From positions 436,285-500,284 of the forward strand of contig NZ_QKLU01000002.1 of assembly GCF_003208655.1 (NCBI RefSeq): a stretch of DNA of 64,000 nt, read 5' to 3'. This document shows, piece by piece, positions 8,849-18,600 of this stretch (positions within the stretch are counted from its first letter, which is position 1; each line of letters starts with the position of its first letter). The translations under genes were made by a program, and so were the position numbers. The notes under the pieces are model-generated. The model was not told where the DNA came from, made no database searches, and saw only the letters and a program-made list of their open reading frames with translations. The stretch is from Pedobacter nutrimenti (GTDB lineage: Bacteria > Bacteroidota > Bacteroidia > Sphingobacteriales > Sphingobacteriaceae).

Positions 8849-10267
8849 ATGGGATGTGGAAGTTGTTCGACGGGTGGCGGTTGTGCCCCTGCAGGCTGTA
8901 AAAGTAATGGCTCTTGCCTTACCGGAGGATGCCAGAAATTAGAAGTTTACGATTGGCTGTCTAATTTAGATATGCCCTCAAATTATATTCCTTTTCAAAT
9001 TATAGAAGTTAAGTTTAAAGGTGCCAGAAAAGAATTTTTTCTGAATACCGACAATATATACCTTGAAATTGGAGAACTGATTGCTGTGGAAGGACCCACA
9101 GGTGGTTATGATATTGGCCATGTTTCCTTAACCGGAGAACTGGTGAGGACCCAAATGAAGCGGCGCAAAACCACCGCAGATCAGGTGACCCGTAAGGTTT
9201 ACCGCAAAGCCACCGAGGCCGATGTGGAGAAATGGAAAATAGCCAAGGATATGGAATGGGAAACCATGCACAAGGCCCGTAAACTGGCGCTGGACTTGCG
9301 TCTTTCCATGAAAATCAGTGATGTGGACTACCAGGGGGATAAAACCAAAGCCACTTTTTTCTACACGGCAGAAGGCCGGGTGGATTTCAGGGAACTGATC
9401 AAAAAAATGGCGGAAACGTTCAGGATCAGGATAGAAATGCGTCAGATCGGGATGCGCCAGGAAGCCGGAAGATTGGGCGGAATTGGCTCTTGCGGACGTG
9501 AATTGTGTTGCTCTACCTGGCTGACCAATTTCAAAACGGTTTCCACTGCTGCGGCAAGATACCAGAACCTTTCCCTGAACACGCTGAAGCTGGCCGGACA
9601 ATGCGGCAAACTTAAATGCTGTTTAAACTATGAACTGGATACCTATCTGGATGCTTTAAAAGATATTCCCGATAGAATTGAAAACCTGCAAACCGAGATT
9701 GGTATTGCCCGTCATCAGAAAACCGATATCTTTAAAAAGGTGATGTGGTTCAGTTATGCAAACCAGGAAGACTGGATCCCGCTTAAAGTAGACCGGGTGA
9801 AAGAAATCATGGCGATGAATAAAAAAGGCCAGAAGCCGGTTAACCTTAAAGAAGAAGCCGTTTTATTGGCGCCTAGCGTCGTGGTAGAAAAGGTCCATGA
9901 TTACGAAAATGTTGTTGGACAGGACAGCCTGACCCGTTTGGACGAAAAGCGGAACAAACAAAACCGTAATGCCAAGAACGGGCAGCAGCGCAACAACGGA
10001 GCAGGTCCTAAGGGCGATAAAACAAACCGCCCGCAACAGCATCAGCAAGGAAAAAACAAAGGGGAGCAAGGCAAAAAGCAGGATCAGGGTAAAAAACCAG
10101 AACAAGGAAAAAAACCTGAACAGCAGAAAAAAGCCGTAGCCACGGAAAAACCTGTAAACGCTGGTCCGGAAGCCGCGCAAAGCAATCCTGGGCAGCCCTC
10201 GGGCAATAGAAACCGGAATAGAAATAACCGCAGACGTAAGCCATCTGACAAGCCTAAAAATGAGTAA
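8849..10267 (+). CDS. ricT: PSP1/RicT (YaaT) family protein with Cys-rich N-terminus and basic low-complexity tail
   Basis: The 472-residue protein begins with a Cys cluster (MGCGSCSTGGGCAPAGCK). The PSP1 domain (about 50-290) carries the family's GRELCCSTWL and CGKLKCCLNYE motifs. In Bacillus the RicT/YaaT complex binds Fe-S clusters and affects RNase Y, sporulation and biofilm; the role in Bacteroidota is not established. Residues from about 365 to the end are low complexity (KPEQGKKPEQ repeats, NRNRNNRRRKPSDKP), strongly basic and probably RNA- or polyanion-binding or disordered. Its last 8 nt overlap gldH. Confidence 0.88.
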   Translation: MGCGSCSTGGGCAPAGCKSNGSCLTGGCQKLEVYDWLSNLDMPSNYIPFQIIEVKFKGARKEFFLNTDNIYLEIGELIAVEGPTGGYDIGHVSLTGELVRTQMKRRKTTADQVTRKVYRKATEADVEKWKIAKDMEWETMHKARKLALDLRLSMKISDVDYQGDKTKATFFYTAEGRVDFRELIKKMAETFRIRIEMRQIGMRQEAGRLGGIGSCGRELCCSTWLTNFKTVSTAAARYQNLSLNTLKLAGQCGKLKCCLNYELDTYLDALKDIPDRIENLQTEIGIARHQKTDIFKKVMWFSYANQEDWIPLKVDRVKEIMAMNKKGQKPVNLKEEAVLLAPSVVVEKVHDYENVVGQDSLTRLDEKRNKQNRNAKNGQQRNNGAGPKGDKTNRPQQHQQGKNKGEQGKKQDQGKKPEQGKKPEQQKKAVATEKPVNAGPEAAQSNPGQPSGNRNRNRNNRRRKPSDKPKNE

Positions 10268-10739
10268 ATTTAAATTTCTGTTTCTTTGTTGTCTGTTTTT
10301 TGCCGGTTTGCTATTCAGTGGCTGTGAAACCGGCACTGTGACCGATGTGAATGTAGCCATGCCAGAACACCGCTGGAGTTACATCAATAAAGTAAGTACT
10401 ATTGCAGACATCAAGGACCCATCTAAGGCCTATTCCATTTTCTTTAAATTAAGACATACGTCCGATTACAGGTACTCCAACATTTATATCCTGTTTCATA
10501 TGAAAGGAAAGGACGGTAAGAAAAACAGCCGCAGATTTGGCTTTAAACTTGCCCAGTCCGACGGGCAATGGCTGGGCTCCGGTTCCGGCAATTTATTTTC
10601 CTATACTTTGCCCCTGTTGACCAATTACCATTTTCCGGCTGCAGGCAAATACGAATTGGTCGCCGAGCAAAACATGCGCGATAACCCTTTGCCCGAAGTA
10701 AGTGATGCCGGTATTGTGGTCACGGAACAAAAGCCCTGA
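10260..10739 (+). CDS. gldH: Gliding motility lipoprotein GldH
   Basis: The 159-residue lipoprotein has a lipobox FSGC (Cys22). The body MPEHRWSYINKV, KAYSIFFKLRHTSDYRYSNIY and RFGFKLAQSDGQWLGSGSGN matches GldH, a component needed for Flavobacterium gliding and present in many non-gliding Bacteroidota. It overlaps ricT by 8 nt, the arrangement often seen in the phylum. The downstream 578 nt carry no intact gene. Confidence 0.9.
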   Translation: MSKFKFLFLCCLFFAGLLFSGCETGTVTDVNVAMPEHRWSYINKVSTIADIKDPSKAYSIFFKLRHTSDYRYSNIYILFHMKGKDGKKNSRRFGFKLAQSDGQWLGSGSGNLFSYTLPLLTNYHFPAAGKYELVAEQNMRDNPLPEVSDAGIVVTEQKP

Positions 10740-10746
10740 TTTCCTT

Positions 10747-10880
10747 TTAGAACCGTGTGATCAATGAGCTCACCAGGGTGAGGCCAAGCGTGCTGTTTTT
10801 GTCCAGTTTGACCGGGCAGAATAAATGCACCTTACTCTGAGCTTGTACCGACTTTCTTTTGGGCTGAAATTGACGGTTTT
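10747..10880 (-). pseudogene. Possible remnant of an outer-membrane beta-barrel gene (C-terminal strands only)
   Basis: On the minus strand a frame of about 40 codons with no start codon ends in KLDKNSTLGLTLVSSLITRF followed by TAA. This is the alternating-hydrophobic, Phe-terminated signature of the last strand of an outer-membrane beta-barrel. Just upstream the frame is closed, but a neighbouring frame reads GGKTVNFSPK, as expected for a frameshifted barrel strand. No other intact domain is readable. I infer a decayed gene; chance similarity cannot be excluded. Confidence 0.3.
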
Positions 10881-11317
10881 ACCACCTTAATCCCAGCCGC
10901 GTTTTACGTAATCCAAAAAACTATACAAATGCAAAAACGGCCCAATATGCCCCGCCGGGCATCTGAAAATAAAATACATAAAATGAAATGAATTCATTTT
11001 AAAATGTGTATCTTGTAGTTGATCTTTAACCAGGTCATTCGGGCCCGGTTTATCCTCGAAAAAAGTTTTACAGTACGCAATGAAATGGCCTATAGGATGC
11101 CTTGGGTTTGATCTGTAACCAGGCCAAAGCTAAGCTGTATTTGCGCCGACTCTGCGCCGTATCTTTTAGGGCAAAAGCCAAAGAAAAGATGACCGGGAGA
11201 TAGATCTGACAGGGGCTTTAGTGAACTCAGCTGTAAGCGCTGCTTAAAGGCCTCTTTGCTTTAAAAATCAGGTAAAAAGAAACTTTTCAACCAAGCAAAG
11301 AAGCTGTTTTGGACAAA
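10881..11317. other. Non-coding gap between gldH and murF
   Basis: No credible gene was found on either strand. Two near-identical 19-nt stretches occur about 79 nt apart (TTGATCTTTAACCAGGTCA near 11029 and TTGATCTGTAACCAGGCCA near 11108). The rest has scattered stops in all frames and may continue the decay seen at 10747-10880. Confidence 0.6.
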
Positions 11318-12619
11318 TTACAACAAAGGCATCAGTTGTTCCAGGGCCATACCTCTTGATCCTTTTAACAAGACCAGACTGTTTTTAACCGGGTTTTCCA
11401 ACAAAAATTCCCTGGTTTGCTGGGGCGTATGGAAAAATAAGCCTTTATACTTGTCTTTGTACTGATAAAAATCCTTGCCAATAAAAATAACCAGGTCTAA
11501 ACCGGAGGCTGCTGCTTTCGCTGCAATCAGATCGTGCTGTTGCAGGGACTCTGGCCCGAGCTCAAACATATCGCCAATAATAGCCACTTTATGAGCGGAA
11601 CTTAAACCAGAAATATTGTTCAGTGCGGCTGTCATGCTGCTTGGATTGGCATTGTAAAAATCACAGATCACTGTATTGTGTTCTGTTTTGGTGAGTTGAG
11701 AGCGGTTGTTGCTTGGGAAATAACCGGCAAGACCTTTATTGATTTGCTCAGGCACAAGCCCAAAAAACTGCCCGATACAAATAGCGGCCAGAATGTTTTC
11801 AAAATTATAGGCGCCCGTCAGATTTGCTTTTGCAGCATAACTTTGACCGGCCAGGGTCCAGCTGATTTCAATGAAAGGATCCGATGTTAACAATTTCCCG
11901 GAAACCCTGTCGCTTTGATGGGTTCCATAATAGGTGATGTTGTCGAGCTGGGCCCTGGCACTCATTTCCATTAGAAAAGCGTTGTCCCTGTTGAGAAAGG
12001 TATGGCCGGCATGTTGTTTCAAATAAGCATACAGCTCTGCCTTTCCTTTTTTTACACCTTCAAAACCACCAAATCCATCCAGGTGGGCCATACCCACATT
12101 GGTGATCAGGCCGTGGTCCGGCCGGCATAGGCCACATAGAAATTCAATTTCTTTCTGATGGTTGGCCCCCATCTCAATCACCGCGATCTCTACGCTTTCA
12201 TCAATAGCTAAAATAGAAAGCGGTACCCCGATGTGATTGTTTAAATTCCCTTTGGTGGCAAAAGTTTTATATTTTTCCGCTAAAACGGCGTTGATCAGCT
12301 CTTTTGTGGTGGTTTTTCCATTACTGCCGGTCAGTCCGATGACCGGAATGTGCAATTGATTGCGGTGGTGCCTGGCTAAATCCTGTAAAGTGCTTAAAAC
12401 ATCATCGAACAGTAAACACCTCTGGTCTGTTTTATAACTTTCATTGTCAATAATGCAAAAGGCAGCCCCTTTTTCCAGGGCCTGAGCTGCAAAAGTGTTG
12501 GCATCAAAGTGTTCTCCCTTTAAGGCAAAAAACAAGCAATCCTGGGTAATGTTCCGGGTGTCGGTACAAATGGTCCTGTGTTGTAAATAGTGCTTGTAAA
12601 GTGTTTCGATGTTTGACAT
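11318..12619 (-). CDS. murF: UDP-N-acetylmuramoyl-tripeptide--D-alanyl-D-alanine ligase MurF
   Basis: The 433-residue Mur ligase adds D-Ala-D-Ala to UDP-MurNAc-tripeptide in the cytoplasm, the last soluble step of peptidoglycan precursor synthesis. The N-terminal domain (about 1-85) contains TRNITQDCLFFALKGEHFDA. The ATP-binding P-loop is GLTGSNGKTTTK (95-106). EMGANHQKEI, the NVGMAHLDGFG region and the C-terminal DFYNANPSSM and GDMFELG motifs match MurF. It is transcribed alone and diverges from the M14 peptidase gene across a 91-nt gap. Confidence 0.96.
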   Translation of the reverse strand: MSNIETLYKHYLQHRTICTDTRNITQDCLFFALKGEHFDANTFAAQALEKGAAFCIIDNESYKTDQRCLLFDDVLSTLQDLARHHRNQLHIPVIGLTGSNGKTTTKELINAVLAEKYKTFATKGNLNNHIGVPLSILAIDESVEIAVIEMGANHQKEIEFLCGLCRPDHGLITNVGMAHLDGFGGFEGVKKGKAELYAYLKQHAGHTFLNRDNAFLMEMSARAQLDNITYYGTHQSDRVSGKLLTSDPFIEISWTLAGQSYAAKANLTGAYNFENILAAICIGQFFGLVPEQINKGLAGYFPSNNRSQLTKTEHNTVICDFYNANPSSMTAALNNISGLSSAHKVAIIGDMFELGPESLQQHDLIAAKAAASGLDLVIFIGKDFYQYKDKYKGLFFHTPQQTREFLLENPVKNSLVLLKGSRGMALEQLMPLL

Positions 12620-12710
12620 GCCTTAAAAAGATCTGGTTTGTATAGGTAAAATTACACTATGCAGCACAAACAAAAAATATTCTTTAGTATTTTGGACTAT
12701 ATTTATAAAT

Positions 12711-15182
12711 ATGAAGCACTTTCTACTCTCTCTTTTGGTGTTTGCCGGCCTTGCCCCTGCCAAAGCGCAAACAAAATCTCCCGATGATTTTTTAGGTTAT
12801 CCGCTGGGCAGCCATTTTACCCCGCACCAAAAGGTACTGGATTACTTTAAATACATTTCTACGGAGGCAAAAAATGTAAAACTGATTCCTTATGGAAAAA
12901 CCTATGAGGGAAGAGAATTGCTTGTTGCCGTGATCTCTTCGCCAGAGAACATGAAAAACCTGGAAGAAATCCGTAAAAATAACCTTAGCCTCAGTTCGGC
13001 TTCCAAAAAGCCCATTGACCTAAAAAAACAGCCGGCCATATTGTGGCTCAGCTATAATGTTCATGGAAATGAAGCCAGTTCTACCGAAACGTCTATGAAA
13101 ATGTTGTATACCCTGGTTTCAGCAAGCGCTGGCGCTGACCAGTGGCTGCGCAATACCGTTGTTATTATTGATCCTTGTTTAAACCCTGATGGCCGTGACC
13201 GATATGTAAATTATTTCAATTCTGTAAGCGGTGTTTCTCCCAATGTTAACCCCGAGTCAAGGGAACACATAGAGCCCTGGCCAAGAGGCCGGGTGAACCA
13301 TTATTATTTCGACCTGAACAGGGACTGGGCGTGGCAGACTCAAACCGAGACCCAGGCAAGAATTGTGCTGTATCATCAGTGGATGCCCGAAGTGCATGTT
13401 GATTTTCATGAGCAGAGTTATAATGAACCCTATTATTTTGCCCCGGCAGCAGAACCTGTACACCAGGACATCAACGCCTGGCAGCGGACCTTTCAGGTGA
13501 TTGTAGGAAAAAACAACGCTAAATATTTTGATCAGAACGGCTGGCAATATTTTACCAAGGAAAGATTTGACCTTTTGTATCCTTCCTATGGAGACACCTA
13601 TCCATTATATAATGGTGCAGTCGGAATGACCTATGAGCAGGGTGGAATTAACGCCGGTTTGGCGGTAGTGACCAGTGATGGGGATACCCTTACCCTAAAA
13701 GACAGGATCGCCCATCACTTTACAACCGGTATGGCCACACTCGAAACGGTGTCGTCCTATTCAGAACGTTTACTGACTGAGTTCCGGAAATATTTTGAAC
13801 AATCGGTGCTTAATCCTCCGGGAAACTATTCTACCTATGTCGTAAAGGCAGGTCATTTGCCAAGACTTAAAAAGCTGGCGGCACTATTGAAAAAAAATCA
13901 TATTGAATATAGTTTCGGGGGAGATAAGGCTTTAAGCGGTTATAGTTTTGAAACGCAGAAGCAGGCCAGTTTTAAACTGGAAAGAAATGACCTGGTCCTG
14001 AACCTGCACCAACCAAAAGCAGTTCTGGCCAGTGTACTTTTTGAACCCCATACCGTGGTGACCGACTCAAACACTTATGACATTACGGCCTGGGCATTAC
14101 CTTATGCCTATGGTTTAAATGCTTTTGCTGTTAAGGAATCCCTGAAAGGCACATTTAACGAAATACAGGAAACCGACCGGGCGCTTAAGGCTATTGAAAA
14201 ACCTTATGCCTGGGCTTTTTCATGGACAGGCCTGGAAGATGCACAGGTTCTGATTGCCTTGTATAAAGCTGGAATTAAAGTCCGGATGGCGGAAAAAGCC
14301 TTTACTACCGGAGGGCGGGAATTTAAACAGGGCACGATGCTGGTGTACAGAAAAGAGAATGAAAAAATACTTCCCCAGCTGGAAGAGCGGCTGCGTGCAA
14401 TAACAGGTAGCCTGAATGTGCAGCTTGAACCCATTGAAAGCGGCTTTGTCGAAAAGGGAAAAGATTTTGGGTCCTCTGTGTATTCGCTGCTGAAGGTTCC
14501 TCGTGTGGCAGTGGTTTCTGGTCCGGAAACTTCTTCTCAGGCGGTAGGCGAAGTGTGGAGTTTTTTTGAGCAGGAACTGAAGTACCCTGTTTCCCTGATC
14601 AGTGCAAGGGCCATTGGCAATATCGATTTGAGTAAGATCAATGTCCTGGTCCTGGCAGACGGAAATTATCCGAAAGAAATGATCGAACCTTTGGGCGACT
14701 GGGTAGATAAAGGCGGAAAGCTGATCCTGATGGAAGGTGCCATTGCCAGTTTTGCCGAGAAAAAACCATTTGAAATCAAAAAGAAAGAGCTGAGCAAAAC
14801 AGATAAAGTTAAAATTAGAAATTACACAGACCGGGAAAAGGACGATTTTGAAGATGCCATACCCGGAGCCATATATAAAGTAAGCCTGGACCGCTCGCAT
14901 CCGTTGTTTCTTGGCCTGGATAGTTATTATACCCTGATCACTGAAGATAAAATTTATGAACCCCTGGCCGAGGGCTGGAATGCCGGAATGCTTAAGCCGG
15001 GTGGTTATGTGGCCGGACTTGCAGGCAGGAACGTAAAGAAAAAACTGGATAGCGGAATGCTTTTTGGCGTGCAGCCTTTGGGTAAAGGTACTGTGGTTTA
15101 TATGGGCAGTGATGTATTGTTCCGCTTGTTCTGGGAAAGTGGTAAACAGGTCTTTACCAATGCCGTGTTTATGGTGAATTGA
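12711..15182 (+). CDS. Large secreted M14-family zinc carboxypeptidase
   Basis: The 823-residue protein has a signal peptide (1-20, ending APAKAQ). The M14 catalytic domain at about 25-340 has zinc ligands His118 and Glu121 in NVHGNEASSTE. The third ligand is a His within EVHVDFHEQ (229-233), and the catalytic Glu is about 309 in GMTYEQGG. The C-terminal half (about 360-823) is the extension usual for Bacteroidota members. It includes a GATase-like segment (KGGKLILMEGAIASF) and a final SGKQVFTNAVFMVN. It should trim C-terminal residues from peptides in the periplasm or outside the cell. It lies upstream of three SusCD units, but a 470-nt gap separates them, so co-function in peptide use is only inferred. 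Confidence 0.9.
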   Translation: MKHFLLSLLVFAGLAPAKAQTKSPDDFLGYPLGSHFTPHQKVLDYFKYISTEAKNVKLIPYGKTYEGRELLVAVISSPENMKNLEEIRKNNLSLSSASKKPIDLKKQPAILWLSYNVHGNEASSTETSMKMLYTLVSASAGADQWLRNTVVIIDPCLNPDGRDRYVNYFNSVSGVSPNVNPESREHIEPWPRGRVNHYYFDLNRDWAWQTQTETQARIVLYHQWMPEVHVDFHEQSYNEPYYFAPAAEPVHQDINAWQRTFQVIVGKNNAKYFDQNGWQYFTKERFDLLYPSYGDTYPLYNGAVGMTYEQGGINAGLAVVTSDGDTLTLKDRIAHHFTTGMATLETVSSYSERLLTEFRKYFEQSVLNPPGNYSTYVVKAGHLPRLKKLAALLKKNHIEYSFGGDKALSGYSFETQKQASFKLERNDLVLNLHQPKAVLASVLFEPHTVVTDSNTYDITAWALPYAYGLNAFAVKESLKGTFNEIQETDRALKAIEKPYAWAFSWTGLEDAQVLIALYKAGIKVRMAEKAFTTGGREFKQGTMLVYRKENEKILPQLEERLRAITGSLNVQLEPIESGFVEKGKDFGSSVYSLLKVPRVAVVSGPETSSQAVGEVWSFFEQELKYPVSLISARAIGNIDLSKINVLVLADGNYPKEMIEPLGDWVDKGGKLILMEGAIASFAEKKPFEIKKKELSKTDKVKIRNYTDREKDDFEDAIPGAIYKVSLDRSHPLFLGLDSYYTLITEDKIYEPLAEGWNAGMLKPGGYVAGLAGRNVKKKLDSGMLFGVQPLGKGTVVYMGSDVLFRLFWESGKQVFTNAVFMVN

Positions 15183-15335
15183 CCCTTGTAATAATATTGG
15201 ATGCTGATTTCCCGATAATAAAATGATTCGATAGTTTTCGCGTTACAAAAAAATGTTGAATTATTTTATTGATTCTTGATAACCTTTTGTAAATTGACAT
15301 TATATTTACAACATCTATCCTATTATTACCTATCT

Positions 15336-15518
15336 ATGAAAAAAATTATACTAAAGCTATTTCCGGCTTTATTGGAGGCAATTTCTATTGCAGTACAATA
15401 TCTTATTGTGGTGAGAAACCAAAATAAGAACAGGATCTTCGCAACACAACGTCTTTTGGTAAAAATCAAACGAATTCCCCCTTTCGATCATCCACCTCAT
15501 GGTTATTCTATTGTTTAG
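15336..15518 (+). CDS. Possible 60-residue ORF in the leader region of the first SusC gene (uncertain)
   Basis: The frame begins ATGAAAAAAATTATACT, almost identical to the starts of the neighbouring susC genes. The preceding nucleotides also resemble the susC leader (CTATTATTACCTA compared with CTATTACTAACCTA). The encoded peptide starts MKKIILKLFPALLEAISIAV and then becomes basic (VKIKRIPPFDHPPHG), with no cleavage site or known domain. It may be a leader ORF, or the 5' stub of a susC copy that lost the rest of its gene. I would not treat it as a confirmed gene. Confidence 0.2.
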   Translation: MKKIILKLFPALLEAISIAVQYLIVVRNQNKNRIFATQRLLVKIKRIPPFDHPPHGYSIV

Positions 15519-15528
15519 CAGACAATTG

Positions 15529-15570
15529 AATTAAAAAGCTATTAAAATATAATTAAAAGGCTATTAAAAT
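15529..15570. repeat. Two 20-bp direct repeats with 22-bp period upstream of susC-1
   Basis: AATTAAAAAGCTATTAAAAT at 15529-15548 is repeated at 15551-15570 with one change (A to G at position 9). They are spaced two helical turns apart and lie 84 nt before the susC start. The geometry suits two proteins bound on the same face of DNA. The AT-rich composition tempers this. The remaining part of the 15183-15653 gap shows no other clear signal and no good TAnnTTTG box. Confidence 0.5.
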
Positions 15571-15653
15571 GCATTGTGGGTCACTTCGGCGCGCATTTAT
15601 TTTAATAACTTCAAAACTACAATAACTATTACTAACCTAAATTTATCTAATTT

Positions 15654-18600
15654 ATGAAAAAACTTATACTAAGTTTGTTCATGTTCCTGGCTGTTGCGGT
15701 AGCTGCATATGCACAGGATCGAACAATAACTGGTACAGTAACAGGCAAAGATGACGGACTTCCGATTCCAGGAGTTTCCGTTAAAGTCAAGGGAACAAAT
15801 AATGGCGCGGCTACTGGCGCTGATGGCAAGTATGTCATTAAAGTTCCATCTGGAAGTACCATTCTGGAGTTTTCTTCCGTAGGATATGTTTCGCAATTTG
15901 CAACAGTGGGTAGCGGAAATGTCGTAAATGTTTCTCTGGGGCAGGATGCAAAAATGCTCGGGGAGGTTGTTGTAACAGCGATGGGGATTAAAAGAGAGAC
16001 AAAATCCCTTGGTTATTCAGTTACCAAAGTGAGTGGCGATGAATTGACAAAGGCAAGAGAAACAAATGTCGTAAATGCACTTGCCGGTAAAGTTGCCGGT
16101 GTAAGAATCAATTCTCAGTCTGGAACTCTAGGGGGTTCTTCTAAAATTGTTATCCGTGGGGGTTCTTCTTTTAATGATTCGGGTCAACCATTATTTGTTG
16201 TAGATGGTCTTCCGATCAATAACGGTGCACCTATGGTCTCCACTACCTCTGGGTCTGTTCCTCAAGGGAGCGCCGGAACGGATTTTGGTAACCGGGCTTC
16301 GGATATAAACTCTGATGATATTGAGTCAATGGTTGTCCTTAAAGGAGCAGCGGCCACTGCGCTGTACGGTGCCAGGGCCAAAAATGGGGCGATTGTTATC
16401 ACAACGAAAAAGGGCATAAAAGGACAGTCTAGTGTAACGTTTAATTCATCAACCCGTTTTGATAATATTCTTAAGGTTCCTGAAATCCAGAATGAATACG
16501 CGCAGGGTACATTGGGGCTATATGACCGTACTACATTAAGCGCCTGGGGACCTAAATTAAGTGATGTACAGGGTCGTCTTTTTCCAGACTTTTTAGGGAA
16601 CCAGGTTCCTTTGACAGCCCATCCTAATAACGCAAAGGACTTTTTCAAAACCGGACAGACCTATATAAATTCGATTTCTTTTGATGGTGCAGATGAAAAA
16701 AGTGATTTTCGCCTTGGTTATACAAGCACTGTCCAAAGCGGGATAATTGAAAAACAGAAATTAAATAAAAATGCAATTTCGTTTAATGCCGGACGTAAAA
16801 TTTCTGACAAATTTGAGGTAAGAGCGAGCATAAATTATACAAGGACGAAAGGGGAAGGTATGCCAACTCAAAGTTCCAATGATCCAAACGTTCTGATCGG
16901 TACAAACTATTTGCCTACCAACTTTGACATCGCGCAAATCAGGAACAATTATATTGATCCGGTTACTCAGCAGCAAATTACCATTACCCCAAGCCGGAAT
17001 GGAAATAACCCTTATTGGATTATTAATAATAATACTTCGACAAATGTTGTTGACAGGGTGTTTGGCAATGGAATTTTAACTTATAAGCCAGTTTCATGGC
17101 TGACCATCTCTGATAATATTGGAACAGACTTTTATAATGAGAACCGTTTTCTTCCAACCAGAAATGGAACTGTAGGGGCATTAACAGGAAGTTTTATTAA
17201 CGCTAACCTTTACAACAGGGTAATGAATAACGATTTCATCGTGACTTTTGACAAAAAACTAAATTCAGATCTTGGCTTAAAAGTAATTGCGGGTAATAAT
17301 ATTTATGAAACCTATTCAAGGTCAGATCAGGCTTTAGCGCAAAATTTAACGGTTGACCAATTATACAATTTTTCTAATGCAGCTTCTGTAGTAAATCAGA
17401 ACGGATCCAGTAAAAAAAGAATTGTTGGTATCTATGGAGATGTTGGGTTGTCTTATAAGGATTATTTATTTTTAAATGTTACCGGACGTAATGATTATAG
17501 TTCTACCCTTTCTAAGGATAATAACTCTTACTTCTATCCTTCTGTAAGTTCTGGTTTTGTTTTCAGTCAGATCATGCCTGAAAACAACTGGTTGAGTTAT
17601 GGTAAATTGAGAGCGAGTTGGGCTAATGTCGGTAGTGATGGTGATCCTTATCGTTTGGCTTTTGCTTATACAGGTCAATCGACTGCTTTTGCACAATATG
17701 GCTTTGGATCTTCCTTCCCTTTTAATGGCGTGTTGGGCTATAGCATACCATCGATTATTCCAAATCCGGAACTTAAACCACAAAATCAAAATTCTATTGA
17801 ATTGGGAACCGAATTGAAATTCCTGAAAAACAGAATTAGCTTGGATTTTACTTATTATAATACCAATACTAAGGACCAAATTGTGAATTTGCCGCTTCCA
17901 CAATCTACGGGATTTGCCTTCAAGACAGTAAATGCGGGATCTATAAGAAACAGTGGGATAGAGGTTACCCTGGGCTTAGTTCCGGTAAAACTAACAGATT
18001 TTACCTGGAACCTGGATGTCAACTTTGCTAAAAACAAGCAAGTGGTTACGCTTCCTTCTGATATTGCTTCTTATGCTTTGGCCAGTGGATGGAGTGGTCT
18101 GCAGATTAAAGTAGAAAGTGGAAAAGCTTTTGGTATTTATGGTTCTGCATGGCAGCGTGATCCTAATGGAAATATTGTAATTGATGCAGCTACAGGTTTG
18201 AGAAAAACGGTTAATGATCAAAGATTGGGCAATACTGCTCCTGATTGGACCATGGGTATCAACAATACTTTTTCTTATAAAAACTTTAGCTTGAGCTTTT
18301 TGGTAGATATTAGAGAAGGTGGTATTATGTTCTCTAATACAGTAGCTACATTAAGAAATTCTGGTCTTTCTCCAGAAACGGTTGCCAACAGGGGAAACAT
18401 TTTTGTAGATAAAGGAGTAATCCAGGTGGGGAATACCTATGTTCCAAATACCGTTCCTGTGCAAAGTATGCAGGATTACTGGGGGCAGTATACTTCTACA
18501 AACACAGAGTCGAGCATCTTTAATGCCTCTTATGTAAAGTTACGGGAGGTTAATTTCTCTTATAAAGTTCCTTCGGCCTTTTTACAAAGGAATGCCAAAT

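Noticed and set aside
9128..9601. 157-codon minus-strand frame inside ricT
   Set aside because: Shadow of the ricT coding strand; no start context, signal or domain.
14220..14900. 226-codon minus-strand frame inside the M14 peptidase gene
   Set aside because: Rich in Phe/His/Cys as expected for an antisense frame, with no domain; the sense gene is intact.
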